This document shows positions 14,920-22,464 of a stretch of DNA of 43,895 bases, in pieces (the stretch's first letter is position 1; the number at the start of each line of letters is the position of its first letter). Source of the DNA: a virus; IMG/VR virus record IMGVR_UViG_3300019360_000005, positions 1 through 43,895 of that record. One strand, 5' to 3'. The notes beneath the pieces were generated by a model. The model was not told the DNA's origin. It searched no databases and saw only the letters and a program-made list of their open reading frames with translations. A program made the position numbers and the translations under genes.

Positions 14920-15302
14920 GTTCTTATATAGCTTCTCTATTTATAGCCCTATCCTCTCAGTTTGGGATACCGGAAGGCATCTTAGAATCCATGTGCTATA
15001 AAGAGTCTAATCATAGAGTAGATATGATACACTATAATGACGGCACTACCCATTCTTATGGTATCTGTCAAGTTAAATACGAGACTGCTAGATTTATGGG
15101 ATTTAGAGGTACTAAGAAAGAGCTTATGCAGCCCATACATAATATAACCTATGCAGCTAAATATCTAAGCTATCAGCACAAGAGATACGGTAACTGGGCT
15201 AAGGCCATTATAGCTTATAACCAAGGCTCTACAAAAAAAGATAAAACTCAATATTATTACGATGTAATAAATATATGGACAACGAAAACATACTTAAAAT
15301 AA
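14916..15302 (+). CDS. Lytic transglycosylase (SLT family)
   Basis: A 128-residue lysozyme-like enzyme. SMCYKESNHR contains the catalytic Glu; THSYGICQVKYETARFMG is the GLMQ-type motif with Ile-Cys; NITYAAKYL and AIIAYNQGS are the third and fourth SLT motifs. It would cleave glycan strands of peptidoglycan. No signal peptide is clear. It may be a virion entry enzyme or a second lysis enzyme in addition to the M15 peptidase. It overlaps the helicase gene by 28 nt. Confidence 0.85.
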   Translation: MSSYIASLFIALSSQFGIPEGILESMCYKESNHRVDMIHYNDGTTHSYGICQVKYETARFMGFRGTKKELMQPIHNITYAAKYLSYQHKRYGNWAKAIIAYNQGSTKKDKTQYYYDVINIWTTKTYLK

Positions 15303-16192
15303 TTAAGCAAGTGAGTAATGAAGAGATTACACCTAAAGAAGCTGTAAAACAGTCAGAAAATGTGTCTCAACACATTTCTGACCTTAAGTCAGAGCTTAGG
15401 GTGTATGTACGTAATACTGGATTAAAGACCTTAGATAAATATAAAGTCTTTAAAAAGAATATTCCTGAATTAGTTGTTATCGGAGCAAGACCAGGTACTG
15501 GTAAAAGTGCTATGATGCTGCAAATAGCAGAATATATATCTCGTACTGAGAATGTACTATTCTTTAATATTGAAATGCGGCCCATCACTCTTTGGCAGCG
15601 TATCGCTAGAATGTTAGCTAAAAAGGATATTGAAAGGATTGATGCTGATCAAGAGTTACAGAGACAGATAAAGACTGAAATGGATAAACTAAAGTTTAGG
15701 GTAATTAATGGGGCTACTAGTATCTCAGACATCTATACTAAGGCAAGACAAGTTAATAAACACTACTCCTTAGGTCTTATCGTTGTAGATTATATCCAGA
15801 TCATACCCACTCAGTCGGGTAGAACTAGAACAGAAGAGATTAAACATATTGTATCAGAGCTTAGGAAACTCTCTGAAGAGTTAAATTGCACTATTCTTAC
15901 TGCTTCGCAATTGAATAGAAATACTGCTTCAAGGGGAAGGTCTAATGGAAGAGGATATGGAGACTTTACTCCTGGATTAGAAGATTTGGCAGAGAGTGAT
16001 TCTATAGGTAAAGATGCTGATGTGGTATTCTTTTTAAATAGGGAGAATATAGATACACATATTCTTAGGAATGAGACTGATATTGTAATTTCTAAGAATA
16101 GGGCGGGTAAGATAGGTAAAGATCAACTTCTATTCTCTGAGATACAGACTAGGTTTTATGATGTAGAGAATAAGCCTGGGGACTGGGCATGA
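15275..16192 (+). CDS. DnaB-like replicative helicase (SF4 domain)
   Basis: A 305-residue RecA-like ATPase. Walker A is GARPGTGKS (residues 70-78). Walker B is LGLIVVDYIQII, followed by the SF4 segments TILTASQLNR and DADVVFFLNRE, and a KNRAGKIG basic finger. The N-terminal DnaB primase-binding domain is absent; only about 60 residues precede the ATPase core. The hexameric helicase would work with the primase at 17423-18109 and the polymerase. The start at 15275 lies inside the transglycosylase gene with no strong ribosome site, so a later start cannot be excluded. Confidence 0.9.
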   Translation: MDNENILKIIKQVSNEEITPKEAVKQSENVSQHISDLKSELRVYVRNTGLKTLDKYKVFKKNIPELVVIGARPGTGKSAMMLQIAEYISRTENVLFFNIEMRPITLWQRIARMLAKKDIERIDADQELQRQIKTEMDKLKFRVINGATSISDIYTKARQVNKHYSLGLIVVDYIQIIPTQSGRTRTEEIKHIVSELRKLSEELNCTILTASQLNRNTASRGRSNGRGYGDFTPGLEDLAESDSIGKDADVVFFLNRENIDTHILRNETDIVISKNRAGKIGKDQLLFSEIQTRFYDVENKPGDWA

Positions 16193-16377
16193 GCGATGAG
16201 TGGCAAGACGAGCTTATGGATTGGGTTGACATGGTTAATAAGACTAATGATAAGACACGTAAATGGATTAATGGCAAACTAGAGGTAATATGCCCCGCTT
16301 GTAAGAATATAGCAGAGCATAAGACTTTTACTACACTTGAATATTGGTATTGTAATACCTGTAAGGCGGAAGTATGA
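16189..16377 (+). CDS. Small zinc-ribbon protein
   Basis: A 62-residue protein with CPAC and CNTC pairs (residues 35-38 and 55-58). The C terminus FTTLEYWYCNTCKAEV closely resembles the end of the 257-residue protein at 4122-4895. ATGA overlaps occur on both sides. Probably binds zinc and nucleic acid or the replisome; unproven. Confidence 0.65.
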   Translation: MSDEWQDELMDWVDMVNKTNDKTRKWINGKLEVICPACKNIAEHKTFTTLEYWYCNTCKAEV

Positions 16378-16754
16378 GAGTAATTAATAAGTTACTAGAA
16401 ATAGCTGAGAAACATCCTGAGATCTTAGTAAAGAAAGAAGATCTATCTAAAGCAGAAGGCTTCTCATTACCCTATTATAAGTCTATTGGATTAGGCAAGA
16501 ATGATCTAAGAAGATTAGAAAGACTGGGGGTGGCTATTAGGGGCTATTCTCAGAATATCTGGGTGTCTGGAGATACCTTACCTAATGGTAAGGTTGTACC
16601 AGGAGAGATGGCTATAGTAGAAGTGGAAAAGACTAAGCAGTATTTAGATACTAGAAAGTATGTAAGAACTATGAAGTATACGGAAGAAGTTAAAGTACCG
16701 CAGATGAGTGTGCGTGGTAATGGGCATAAACCTCTTTGGATTATAGTTATATGA
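16374..16754 (+). CDS. Hypothetical protein of the replication block
   Basis: A 126-residue protein. Residues 1-60 are helical with a winged-helix feel (LSLPYYKSIGLGKNDLRRLE-like segment around 31-50, then GVAIRGYSQNIWVSG). The second half is beta-rich and ends GHKPLWIIVI. No family is recognised; ATGA overlaps on both sides support translation. Confidence 0.55.
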   Translation: MRVINKLLEIAEKHPEILVKKEDLSKAEGFSLPYYKSIGLGKNDLRRLERLGVAIRGYSQNIWVSGDTLPNGKVVPGEMAIVEVEKTKQYLDTRKYVRTMKYTEEVKVPQMSVRGNGHKPLWIIVI

Positions 16755-16951
16755 TGACTGCACAAGTATCTAAATCTACCCTTAGTGTTATATTACTGTA
16801 TAAATGCCGCTGTTGGTTTAAACACTTCATAGTAAGCCGTCCTATCCTAGTAGAGATAATTACAAATAATACTGAAGATGGGCTATGTGTATTGCACATA
16901 TGTAATCGATGCCGTTTTGTTAGAAAGAAAGTTGATTATTTACATGGGTAA
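16751..16951 (+). CDS. Small cysteine-containing protein
   Basis: A 66-residue protein from ATG 16751, which overlaps the previous stop as ATGA. It has KCRCWFKHF and HICNRCRFVRK, two close Cys pairs that could bind one zinc. It overlaps the resolvase gene by 8 nt. No family recognised. Confidence 0.5.
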   Translation: MMTAQVSKSTLSVILLYKCRCWFKHFIVSRPILVEIITNNTEDGLCVLHICNRCRFVRKKVDYLHG

Positions 16952-17426
16952 ATATAGTAGAGATAAGGGCAGTAGGGTAGAAAGAGAATTGGTAAGGAGG
17001 CTTATAGAAGAGGGATATGACGCTTATAGAGTTCCCTTTAGCGGAGCTATGTCAAATCATACTGCTTCTGATAAAGAAAGATACTCTCATGATGTAATAG
17101 CTAAGAAAGATGGTAGGACTTATAAGTTTGAAGTTAAGGCTAGGGGAGGTACTCAGTTTGATATCCTGCATAAAGCTTTAATAGACCAAGTCGCCCCCTC
17201 TTTTTCTAGATTCGGGGACCCTTTAATTAGTGGGGTATGTTTTGGCTACTCTTTACAGCAAGTATTAAATATAGTGTATTTTTATTCCATAAAAGAGGAG
17301 CAAAAAAAATTATATAAGAGATTATTAAGTTTTAGGCCTTGGCTAGGACCAGAAGAATTTGGCAGTACTCAAATACTCGCTGTTAAGTCCGATAGAGAGC
17401 CTTTTATATTTATTAGGTATATATGA
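16944..17426 (+). CDS. Hjc-type Holliday junction resolvase
   Basis: A 160-residue PD-(D/E)XK protein. The start MGKYSRDKGSRVERELVRRL followed by RVPFSGA, HDVIA and YKFEVKAR reproduces the archaeal Hjc order: a basic RxKG, a catalytic Glu in RVERELV, then Asp in HDVIA and E-x-K in FEVKAR. These enzymes resolve four-way junctions, here probably recombination or replication branches before packaging. ATG 16944 is chosen because it puts the conserved RDKGSRVER at the N terminus; longer starts run into the previous gene. Confidence 0.85.
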   Translation: MGKYSRDKGSRVERELVRRLIEEGYDAYRVPFSGAMSNHTASDKERYSHDVIAKKDGRTYKFEVKARGGTQFDILHKALIDQVAPSFSRFGDPLISGVCFGYSLQQVLNIVYFYSIKEEQKKLYKRLLSFRPWLGPEEFGSTQILAVKSDREPFIFIRYI

Positions 17427-18109
17427 GAAGAATTATATGCCCCTTTCATAAAGAAGATACCCCCAGTATGGTTATATACCCAGAAGCAGCTTACTGCTTT
17501 GGCTGTGGTAAAAAGGCTAAGCTAGAAGAAGTAGGTATTGAGGTTAGTCCTGACTTTAAGATAGAAAAGGAGGATATCCAAAAGACACTGAACTATATTT
17601 GTACTCTACCAGCTAAAGAATATAGAGGGTTAAAGTTTCCTACAGACGAACTATTTTATTATATAGTATTTCCTTTTGAGAATTATTACATTAAAAGATT
17701 TATACTTAAAGATGTCCCGTTTAAACAGAAGTATATCTGCCCAAAGGGAAATGAAAGGCCTTTATTTATAGCCTCTTTATCAAAATCTTCAACTCTACTT
17801 ATAGTAGAAGGAGAAATTAATGCTATGAGTATAGCTGCGATTACCGAACTAATGGAGTACAACATAGTATCTCCAGGAGGTTCTGGAAGTATGGCGTCAA
17901 AGTATTTGACAGAATATATCCCATATGATACAATTAAGATAATAGCTGATCTTGACAAAGCGGGGGTAGCGGCGGGATTAAAACTAGGCAGTTATTTACA
18001 GTCAAAAGGAAAGAAAGTCGAATACTTCTTTGAAGAAGAAGATGCTAACGATATACTAGTGAAATATGGCAGAGAAGAAGTCAGAAGACGTTACAACTTG
18101 GGCATGTAG
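17423..18109 (+). CDS. DNA primase, CHC2 zinc finger plus Toprim
   Basis: A 228-residue minimal primase. CPFHKEDTPSMVIYP with YCFGCGK forms a CHC2-type zinc site (Cys6, His9, Cys27, Cys30). The Toprim core shows LLIVEGEINAMS (catalytic Glu) and IIADLDKAG (DxD). It is much shorter than DnaG and lacks the helicase-interaction domain; no helicase is fused either, so the DnaB-like protein at 15275 probably acts in trans. The TAG stop is immediately followed by TAA. Confidence 0.88.
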   Translation: MRRIICPFHKEDTPSMVIYPEAAYCFGCGKKAKLEEVGIEVSPDFKIEKEDIQKTLNYICTLPAKEYRGLKFPTDELFYYIVFPFENYYIKRFILKDVPFKQKYICPKGNERPLFIASLSKSSTLLIVEGEINAMSIAAITELMEYNIVSPGGSGSMASKYLTEYIPYDTIKIIADLDKAGVAAGLKLGSYLQSKGKKVEYFFEEEDANDILVKYGREEVRRRYNLGM

Positions 18110-18455
18110 TAAGGGATGTAATGTGTCTAAAACTATTTGCCCTCATCTTGAGAAGTTATTACCTAATATAGATAGGTCTCAAGTAAAACTATCTTACAGG
18201 GCTGATATTGATAAATTTTCTATTGAGACTGAGAAATTTGACCCTAGAAAAGATGACTTATATTATAATAGACGCCTTAAGGCTCTTGGGCTTAGTAAGA
18301 GAGAAATTAATCTATTCTCAGATAAGTATATAGATAAGTTTACACTAGATGAGTTAACTGATAAGTATCCTGAGTATGGTAGTAGGTCTAATGTGGATTA
18401 TGCGTTAAGAAAGATTAAGAAGAAGCTTAAAGAAGGACTAAAGAATGAAGAATAG
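18066..18455 (+). CDS. Sigma-region-4-like HTH protein with Cys/His N terminus
   Basis: A 129-residue protein. The C-terminal 60 residues (LKALGLSKREINLFSDKYID, then FTLDELTDKYPEYGSRSNVD, then ALRKIKKKL) match the helix pattern of sigma70 region 4 and sigma-like HTH proteins. The N terminus has CSKGCNVSKTICPH, a possible zinc knuckle. It overlaps the primase gene by 44 nt in another frame. A role in middle or late transcription would fit, since no phage RNA polymerase is present; this is inference. Confidence 0.6.
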   Translation: MAEKKSEDVTTWACSKGCNVSKTICPHLEKLLPNIDRSQVKLSYRADIDKFSIETEKFDPRKDDLYYNRRLKALGLSKREINLFSDKYIDKFTLDELTDKYPEYGSRSNVDYALRKIKKKLKEGLKNEE

Positions 18456-18612
18456 AGAAGGCGGTTGGTTAGGAAGAAACTTAGAAAACTATAAGAAGAT
18501 ACAAACCCCTATAGCAAGGGATAAAGGAGTTCTTAAGGAACTCCAGTCTTGTACTACATTAACAGAAGCTCGTAAGGTTGTATACGGGTATAAAAAGAGG
18601 AATGCTAAATGA
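18445..18612 (+). CDS. Small basic hypothetical protein
   Basis: A 55-residue product starting MKNREGGWLGRNLENYKKIQ and ending YKKRNAK. It overlaps the previous gene by 11 nt and the next by 4 nt (ATGA). Spacing and overlap pattern support it; no family recognised. Confidence 0.5.
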   Translation: MKNREGGWLGRNLENYKKIQTPIARDKGVLKELQSCTTLTEARKVVYGYKKRNAK

Positions 18613-18695
18613 AATGGATATGTTCTCAATGTAAGGCCATTAATCCAGAGTTTTCGTATAGGTGCCATTGTTGCGGAATGAGGATTAAAGGATGA
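18609..18695 (+). CDS. 28-residue RanBP2-like zinc finger microprotein
   Basis: The frame MKWICSQCKAINPEFSYRCH continues with a CCGM segment. W-x-CxxC-x3-N-x6-CxxC is the spacing of RanBP2-type zinc fingers, complete within 28 residues. Both ends use ATGA overlaps with neighbours, so translation is likely. Such fingers bind single-stranded RNA or proteins in other organisms. Confidence 0.55.
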   Translation: MKWICSQCKAINPEFSYRCHCCGMRIKG

Positions 18696-18880
18696 TGAAG
18701 GAAGGCCCCGTATTACCCCCACTACCCCAACCAGGAAAAGTTATTATGCGTTTTGAATGGTTTACAGTCTATGAATATGACGGATGGAATCTGTGGTTAG
18801 AGATGGATGGGGGAGAAGGAATGACATTTCAAAGAGCCGAATTACTCGGGCTCTTATCTAATATATGGAAGAGGTACTAA
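18692..18880 (+). CDS. Small hypothetical protein
   Basis: A 62-residue, aromatic-rich protein (FEWFTVYEYDGWNLWLEMDG) with a proline-rich start. ATGATG start overlaps the previous stop. No family recognised. Confidence 0.5.
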   Translation: MMKEGPVLPPLPQPGKVIMRFEWFTVYEYDGWNLWLEMDGGEGMTFQRAELLGLLSNIWKRY

Positions 18881-19587
18881 TGAAAGACCCAAAGATACTT
18901 TTATGGGATATTGAAGCGAGTAATTTAGCAGCTAACTTCGGATTTATCTTTTGTATTGGGTATAAGTGGTTTGGAGAAAAGAAGACCCACTTAATCTCAA
19001 TTAGAGATTTTAAGAAGCAGTTTAATAAAGATACTACAGATGACAGTAAGGTAATTGAAGCCTTCTCTAAAGTAATGGAAGAGGCGGATATGCAGGTTAC
19101 TTGGTATGGGCAGAAGTTTGATGAGCCGTTTGTACAGACTAGACTCATGTTACATGATATGAAGCCCCTACCTAATATTGCGCATCTTGATGCTTGGAGA
19201 ATAGCTAGATATAAACTTAAGTTTAACTCTAATAGACTAGATACCGTCTCTAAGTCTATTCTCCATTTACAGAAGAAGAAAGAGACTAAGACCTCTATTG
19301 AGTCTACACACTGGATTAGAGGAGCAGCGGGATATGCGGATAGTCTTAAGTATATTGAAGATCATTGCATAGCAGATGTTAACGTATTAGAGAATGTATA
19401 CAAGAGAATTAGGGTATATGGTACTAGTATGCCTAATCTAGCTAAGATTAAATCTAAACATCCCGAAGGATGCGCTTCTTGTGGTTCTTTTAACATTCAA
19501 AAGAATGGTATTAGACCTACAGCTAGGGGCATACAACAGAGATACAGGTGTATGAATTGCGGACACCCCTTTCAATTAAGTAAATAA
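18880..19587 (+). CDS. DEDD-type 3'-5' exonuclease with zinc ribbon
   Basis: A 235-residue RNase H-like protein. Motif I is LLWDIEAS (D-x-E); motif II is WYGQKFDEPFVQTR; motif III is IEDHCIADVNVLENVY (His and Asp). This set fits the YprB/DnaQ-like ribonuclease H superfamily. The C terminus adds a zinc ribbon (CASCGS ... CMNCGHPF). It may trim DNA or RNA ends; the polymerase already has its own exonuclease domain, so a separate repair or RNA role is likely. ATG 18880 is chosen because GAGG lies 5 nt upstream. Confidence 0.8.
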   Translation: MKDPKILLWDIEASNLAANFGFIFCIGYKWFGEKKTHLISIRDFKKQFNKDTTDDSKVIEAFSKVMEEADMQVTWYGQKFDEPFVQTRLMLHDMKPLPNIAHLDAWRIARYKLKFNSNRLDTVSKSILHLQKKKETKTSIESTHWIRGAAGYADSLKYIEDHCIADVNVLENVYKRIRVYGTSMPNLAKIKSKHPEGCASCGSFNIQKNGIRPTARGIQQRYRCMNCGHPFQLSK

Positions 19588-19600
19588 TATGAGGAGATAT

Positions 19601-19840
19601 ATGGGATATATTATTAGTTTGTTCTTAGGATTAATGGGAATTATTTATTACCTCTTAGGGGTTAATAAACAACTTAAACGTGATGCTGATGTTCAAGATG
19701 CTAACAATCAATTAGCGGAAGTGTTATCTGAAAAGGAGAAACAAGATGCAATTGCTAAAAAAGCACAAGAAGACTATGGGCGTGCTCGTACTGAGCTTCT
19801 TGCTAAACGTAAGTCCAATCCAGGCGACGGAGACGTGTGA
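19601..19840 (+). CDS. i-spanin-like membrane protein
   Basis: A 79-residue protein with an N-terminal transmembrane segment (GYIISLFLGLMGIIYYLLG) and then a charged coiled coil, the layout of Rz-type inner-membrane spanins. ATG 19601 has AGGAG five nt upstream. The next gene overlaps its last 95 nt in another frame, as in embedded Rz/Rz1 pairs. It lies at the end of the plus block where lysis genes are often found. Confidence 0.6.
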   Translation: MGYIISLFLGLMGIIYYLLGVNKQLKRDADVQDANNQLAEVLSEKEKQDAIAKKAQEDYGRARTELLAKRKSNPGDGDV

Positions 19841-20048
19841 TTCAGTCTTAGAAAAGTGTTCTATAGCTCTTAGTGAGACTAAGAAGCAAGTAGAGATCTC
19901 AGATCTTGCTATTAAAACTCTTAAAGAGCAGAATACAGATCTTTACGTACAGGTAAGAGACTTACAAGAGTCTGCTAATGCCTGGTACAAGAATCCTTTT
20001 ATTTTAATTGGTGTGGGGTTGGTATTAGGTGTGGTAATAGCTAAGTAA
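19746..20048 (+). CDS. Exported coiled-coil protein with C-terminal membrane segment
   Basis: A 100-residue protein: N-terminal signal-like segment ending SPIQA, two Cys (TETCDSVLEKC), a heptad-patterned region to about residue 78, then a C-terminal hydrophobic segment (FILIGVGLVLGVVIA). This is the layout of unimolecular spanins except that no clear lipobox is seen. The start is inside the i-spanin-like gene with AAGGAG 7 nt upstream. It may be the partner of that protein in outer-membrane disruption; an alternative is a generic membrane protein. Confidence 0.55.
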   Translation: MQLLKKHKKTMGVLVLSFLLNVSPIQATETCDSVLEKCSIALSETKKQVEISDLAIKTLKEQNTDLYVQVRDLQESANAWYKNPFILIGVGLVLGVVIAK

Positions 20049-20286
20049 GAAGTCTTACTATAGCTTGTACTATAGCGCCTACGGATACAGCGCCTATAAT
20101 TTTGAGCATCTTAGAGACTAAGCTTACATGCTGCTCTACAGGGGTAAGTCTAGTCTCTATTTTCTCAATATTAGACTGAAGTGCAAGACTTCTAGCTTCA
20201 TGTGTTTGAAGCAGAGTATTATGAATAGCACCTTGCTTAACTAGTTCTTTAACATCTTGTCTGATCTCATCTAGCTGCTCTTTCAT
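20041..20286 (-). CDS. Coiled-coil protein with C-terminal membrane anchor
   Basis: An 81-residue protein. Residues 1-55 form a coiled coil (LDEIRQDVKELVKQG, IEKIETRLTPVEQHV) and the end is hydrophobic (IIGAVSVGAIVQAIVRLL). This resembles XhlA/holin-accessory proteins in layout. It is the last gene of the late block and its end overlaps the converging spanin-like gene by 8 nt. A role in lysis is plausible. Confidence 0.6.
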   Translation of the reverse strand: MKEQLDEIRQDVKELVKQGAIHNTLLQTHEARSLALQSNIEKIETRLTPVEQHVSLVSKMLKIIGAVSVGAIVQAIVRLLT

Positions 20287-20287
20287 A

Positions 20288-21361
20288 CTATTCTTTCTTT
20301 TTGTTTGCTGCGCTTAAAATTGCCGCTAATTCTAGCTCTGGGGTTATTTTAGATATTGCGTTTGAAGACTTCTGCGCTACTTGGCCTAATAAAGAAGCTC
20401 CTAAAGATCCTAATGGAAGGGCTTTTACTGGGGTAGACAAGGCGCCCATTACAGAAGTGGGAAGAGATACTGGAGACTCAAGGCCTGCTTGGCCTTTCTT
20501 AAGAGCCGCATAGATAGGATCTATCTTAGATATCTCTGGACTAGCTTGCTTAAGTTGTTCACTTACTTGCTGCTGCTCTGCTTTAGCGAGCTTACCTTCT
20601 AAGCTCTTTAAGGGATTGCCTTGAGCGTTATAACCTCTTTGTCCTGCTGTACTACGTCTCCTTAATGCCTGAGAAGCAGTCTCTTGTCCTCTAGAAGAGA
20701 TATCCTTTAAGTATCTACTAATCTCTCTCATATCTGGTTTATCAGATGCTGAGGGTTTAGCTCCTGGAACTTGTCCAGTCTTACCTAAAGGAGATTCTGC
20801 TATTCTTTCTGCCATAACTGCATTATCAATGGGGGCTCCTGGTACTTTAGAAGCCGCTTCTTCTAATTGAGCGCCTCTTTGCGCTAGCTTATTCTCTACT
20901 TGGTTCTTCATCATACTGGTAGTACCTACTATACCCTCATCAGCTAAGATATTTCCTGCTTCAGGAGTAAACTTCTTACGTCCAGTAGCTATTTGCATAG
21001 CTACATCAGCTATCTTCTTACCTATGCCAGATATACCGTGGCCTGTAGCTGATATAGCAGCGGGTACTGCTGAACCAGAGAAGAATCCTCCTGCTGTTCT
21101 TATTGCCGCTGGGGCAGCTTTAAAATAAGCAGGTAGCCCCCCAATACCACCAACCTGTACTTTATCCGCCATATCATATTTATTGGCTAAGGCAGTTATT
21201 CTTTCTGCTTGTTCGGGAGAGTTTCCTACATAAGTCAATAGATTCTTTTGATCTATCTTAGGATCATTAACATCTATTGTAGGCATCGGAGAGGGCTGTT
21301 CTAAAGGTCTAAAACCTCTAGGGGCAGAATTGGGATTATTATCTACTGGTCTAAATGGCAT
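20288..21361 (-). CDS. Internal virion / ejection protein candidate
   Basis: A 357-residue protein, Ala/Gly/Pro-rich, with weakly hydrophobic central stretches (GGLPAYFKAAPAAIRTAGG, SAVPAAISATGHGISGIGKK) and a helical Gln/Lys-rich C-terminal half. It is the third of three consecutive large low-complexity proteins at the end of the late block, where podoviruses encode proteins ejected into the host. No homology is recognised. The TAG stop is backed by TGA seven codons later. Confidence 0.55.
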   Translation of the reverse strand: MPFRPVDNNPNSAPRGFRPLEQPSPMPTIDVNDPKIDQKNLLTYVGNSPEQAERITALANKYDMADKVQVGGIGGLPAYFKAAPAAIRTAGGFFSGSAVPAAISATGHGISGIGKKIADVAMQIATGRKKFTPEAGNILADEGIVGTTSMMKNQVENKLAQRGAQLEEAASKVPGAPIDNAVMAERIAESPLGKTGQVPGAKPSASDKPDMREISRYLKDISSRGQETASQALRRRSTAGQRGYNAQGNPLKSLEGKLAKAEQQQVSEQLKQASPEISKIDPIYAALKKGQAGLESPVSLPTSVMGALSTPVKALPLGSLGASLLGQVAQKSSNAISKITPELELAAILSAANKKKE

Positions 21362-22464
21362 TATTGTACCTGATCATATAGATTAGAATCAAACTCATTT
21401 TTCATTATAGCGCCCAGCCTGCCCGTTCTTTTCTCTTTAACCATTATCTCCCCCGGCTGTAACTTAGGAGCAGGGGATTCCTGAGATTGTGTCTGGGGAA
21501 CTGGGGGGGATTGAGAAGGTTGGGGAATTTGTGGTTTAGGGGCTTGATTCTGCATAGGCGATTGCTGGGGAGCTTGCGCTGGCGGAGAGTTACCAGTTAA
21601 ACCACCAAAGAAACCGGATAGGGCAGAAGGAACTTGTGCTATTTTATCATGTATAGCTTGGCCTACATTGGCAACAGAAGGTCTTGGTACATCCTCATCC
21701 CCCTGTATCCAGTTATTCCTATTCTTTTTATAATCTGCTATTTTTTCTGCATTCGGGTCTACAAAACCCGACATATGCTGCTTAAGCAGACCGCTTGTAT
21801 TTAAAGTGGGGGCTATCGTAGGGCCTTGGGCTTGTATTCTTTCCATGCCCTTTTGTACCATGTTTTGAGATACATCAACGTCTTGTCCAATAACTTGCGC
21901 TAAGGCTTGTCTTTGGGATGGCGTAAGAGTAGGCTTAACATCTCCACTTAAGGTATTAACCCATTCTTGTAACTTCCCAGGTCCCCCATGGGTACCTTCG
22001 AATACTTTAATAAGACCTTGCGGTACTTGTCCGCCGTTATGTACTACAGCCGCCTTAAACGCAGATGCGACTTGGTCTGCGGTAGCAGTACCATTCTTAA
22101 GATTTTCTAATGCCTCAAGACCTTTACTAGCCTTATCTACATAAGGCTGTACAATTTGTTTATATAGCCTTGCTAAGGAGTCGGTCTCGTGTCTCTGCTG
22201 GGAATTATTTTTATTTGCTTGTCTAGCAGCGGGATCAGAGCCCAATGTAATTCCCTTATCCCCCACATTAATAGAAGCCGCATCATTGATTAAATCAGGA
22301 TTCTCGTTCTTAATTTGCTTAATCATACCAAGATAATTTGCGAGTTTATCTTTATCTTCTTCTACTTTCAGTCTAGAATCAATAGCAGATTTAGCTCCAG
22401 TAGCCCCCATCTTTTCGCCCCTACCTAAGCCACTTAAAAAATAATCTCCAAATGTTTTACCCAT
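21361..22464 (-). CDS. Internal virion / ejection protein candidate
   Basis: A 367-residue protein. The N-terminal 240 residues are helical and charged; about residues 285-340 form a Pro/Gln-rich disordered linker (QAPQQSPMQNQAPKPQIPQP region) and the last 35 are charged. It abuts both flanking genes. The pattern fits ejected internal proteins, but the call rests on position and composition. Confidence 0.55.
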   Translation of the reverse strand: MGKTFGDYFLSGLGRGEKMGATGAKSAIDSRLKVEEDKDKLANYLGMIKQIKNENPDLINDAASINVGDKGITLGSDPAARQANKNNSQQRHETDSLARLYKQIVQPYVDKASKGLEALENLKNGTATADQVASAFKAAVVHNGGQVPQGLIKVFEGTHGGPGKLQEWVNTLSGDVKPTLTPSQRQALAQVIGQDVDVSQNMVQKGMERIQAQGPTIAPTLNTSGLLKQHMSGFVDPNAEKIADYKKNRNNWIQGDEDVPRPSVANVGQAIHDKIAQVPSALSGFFGGLTGNSPPAQAPQQSPMQNQAPKPQIPQPSQSPPVPQTQSQESPAPKLQPGEIMVKEKRTGRLGAIMKNEFDSNLYDQVQ

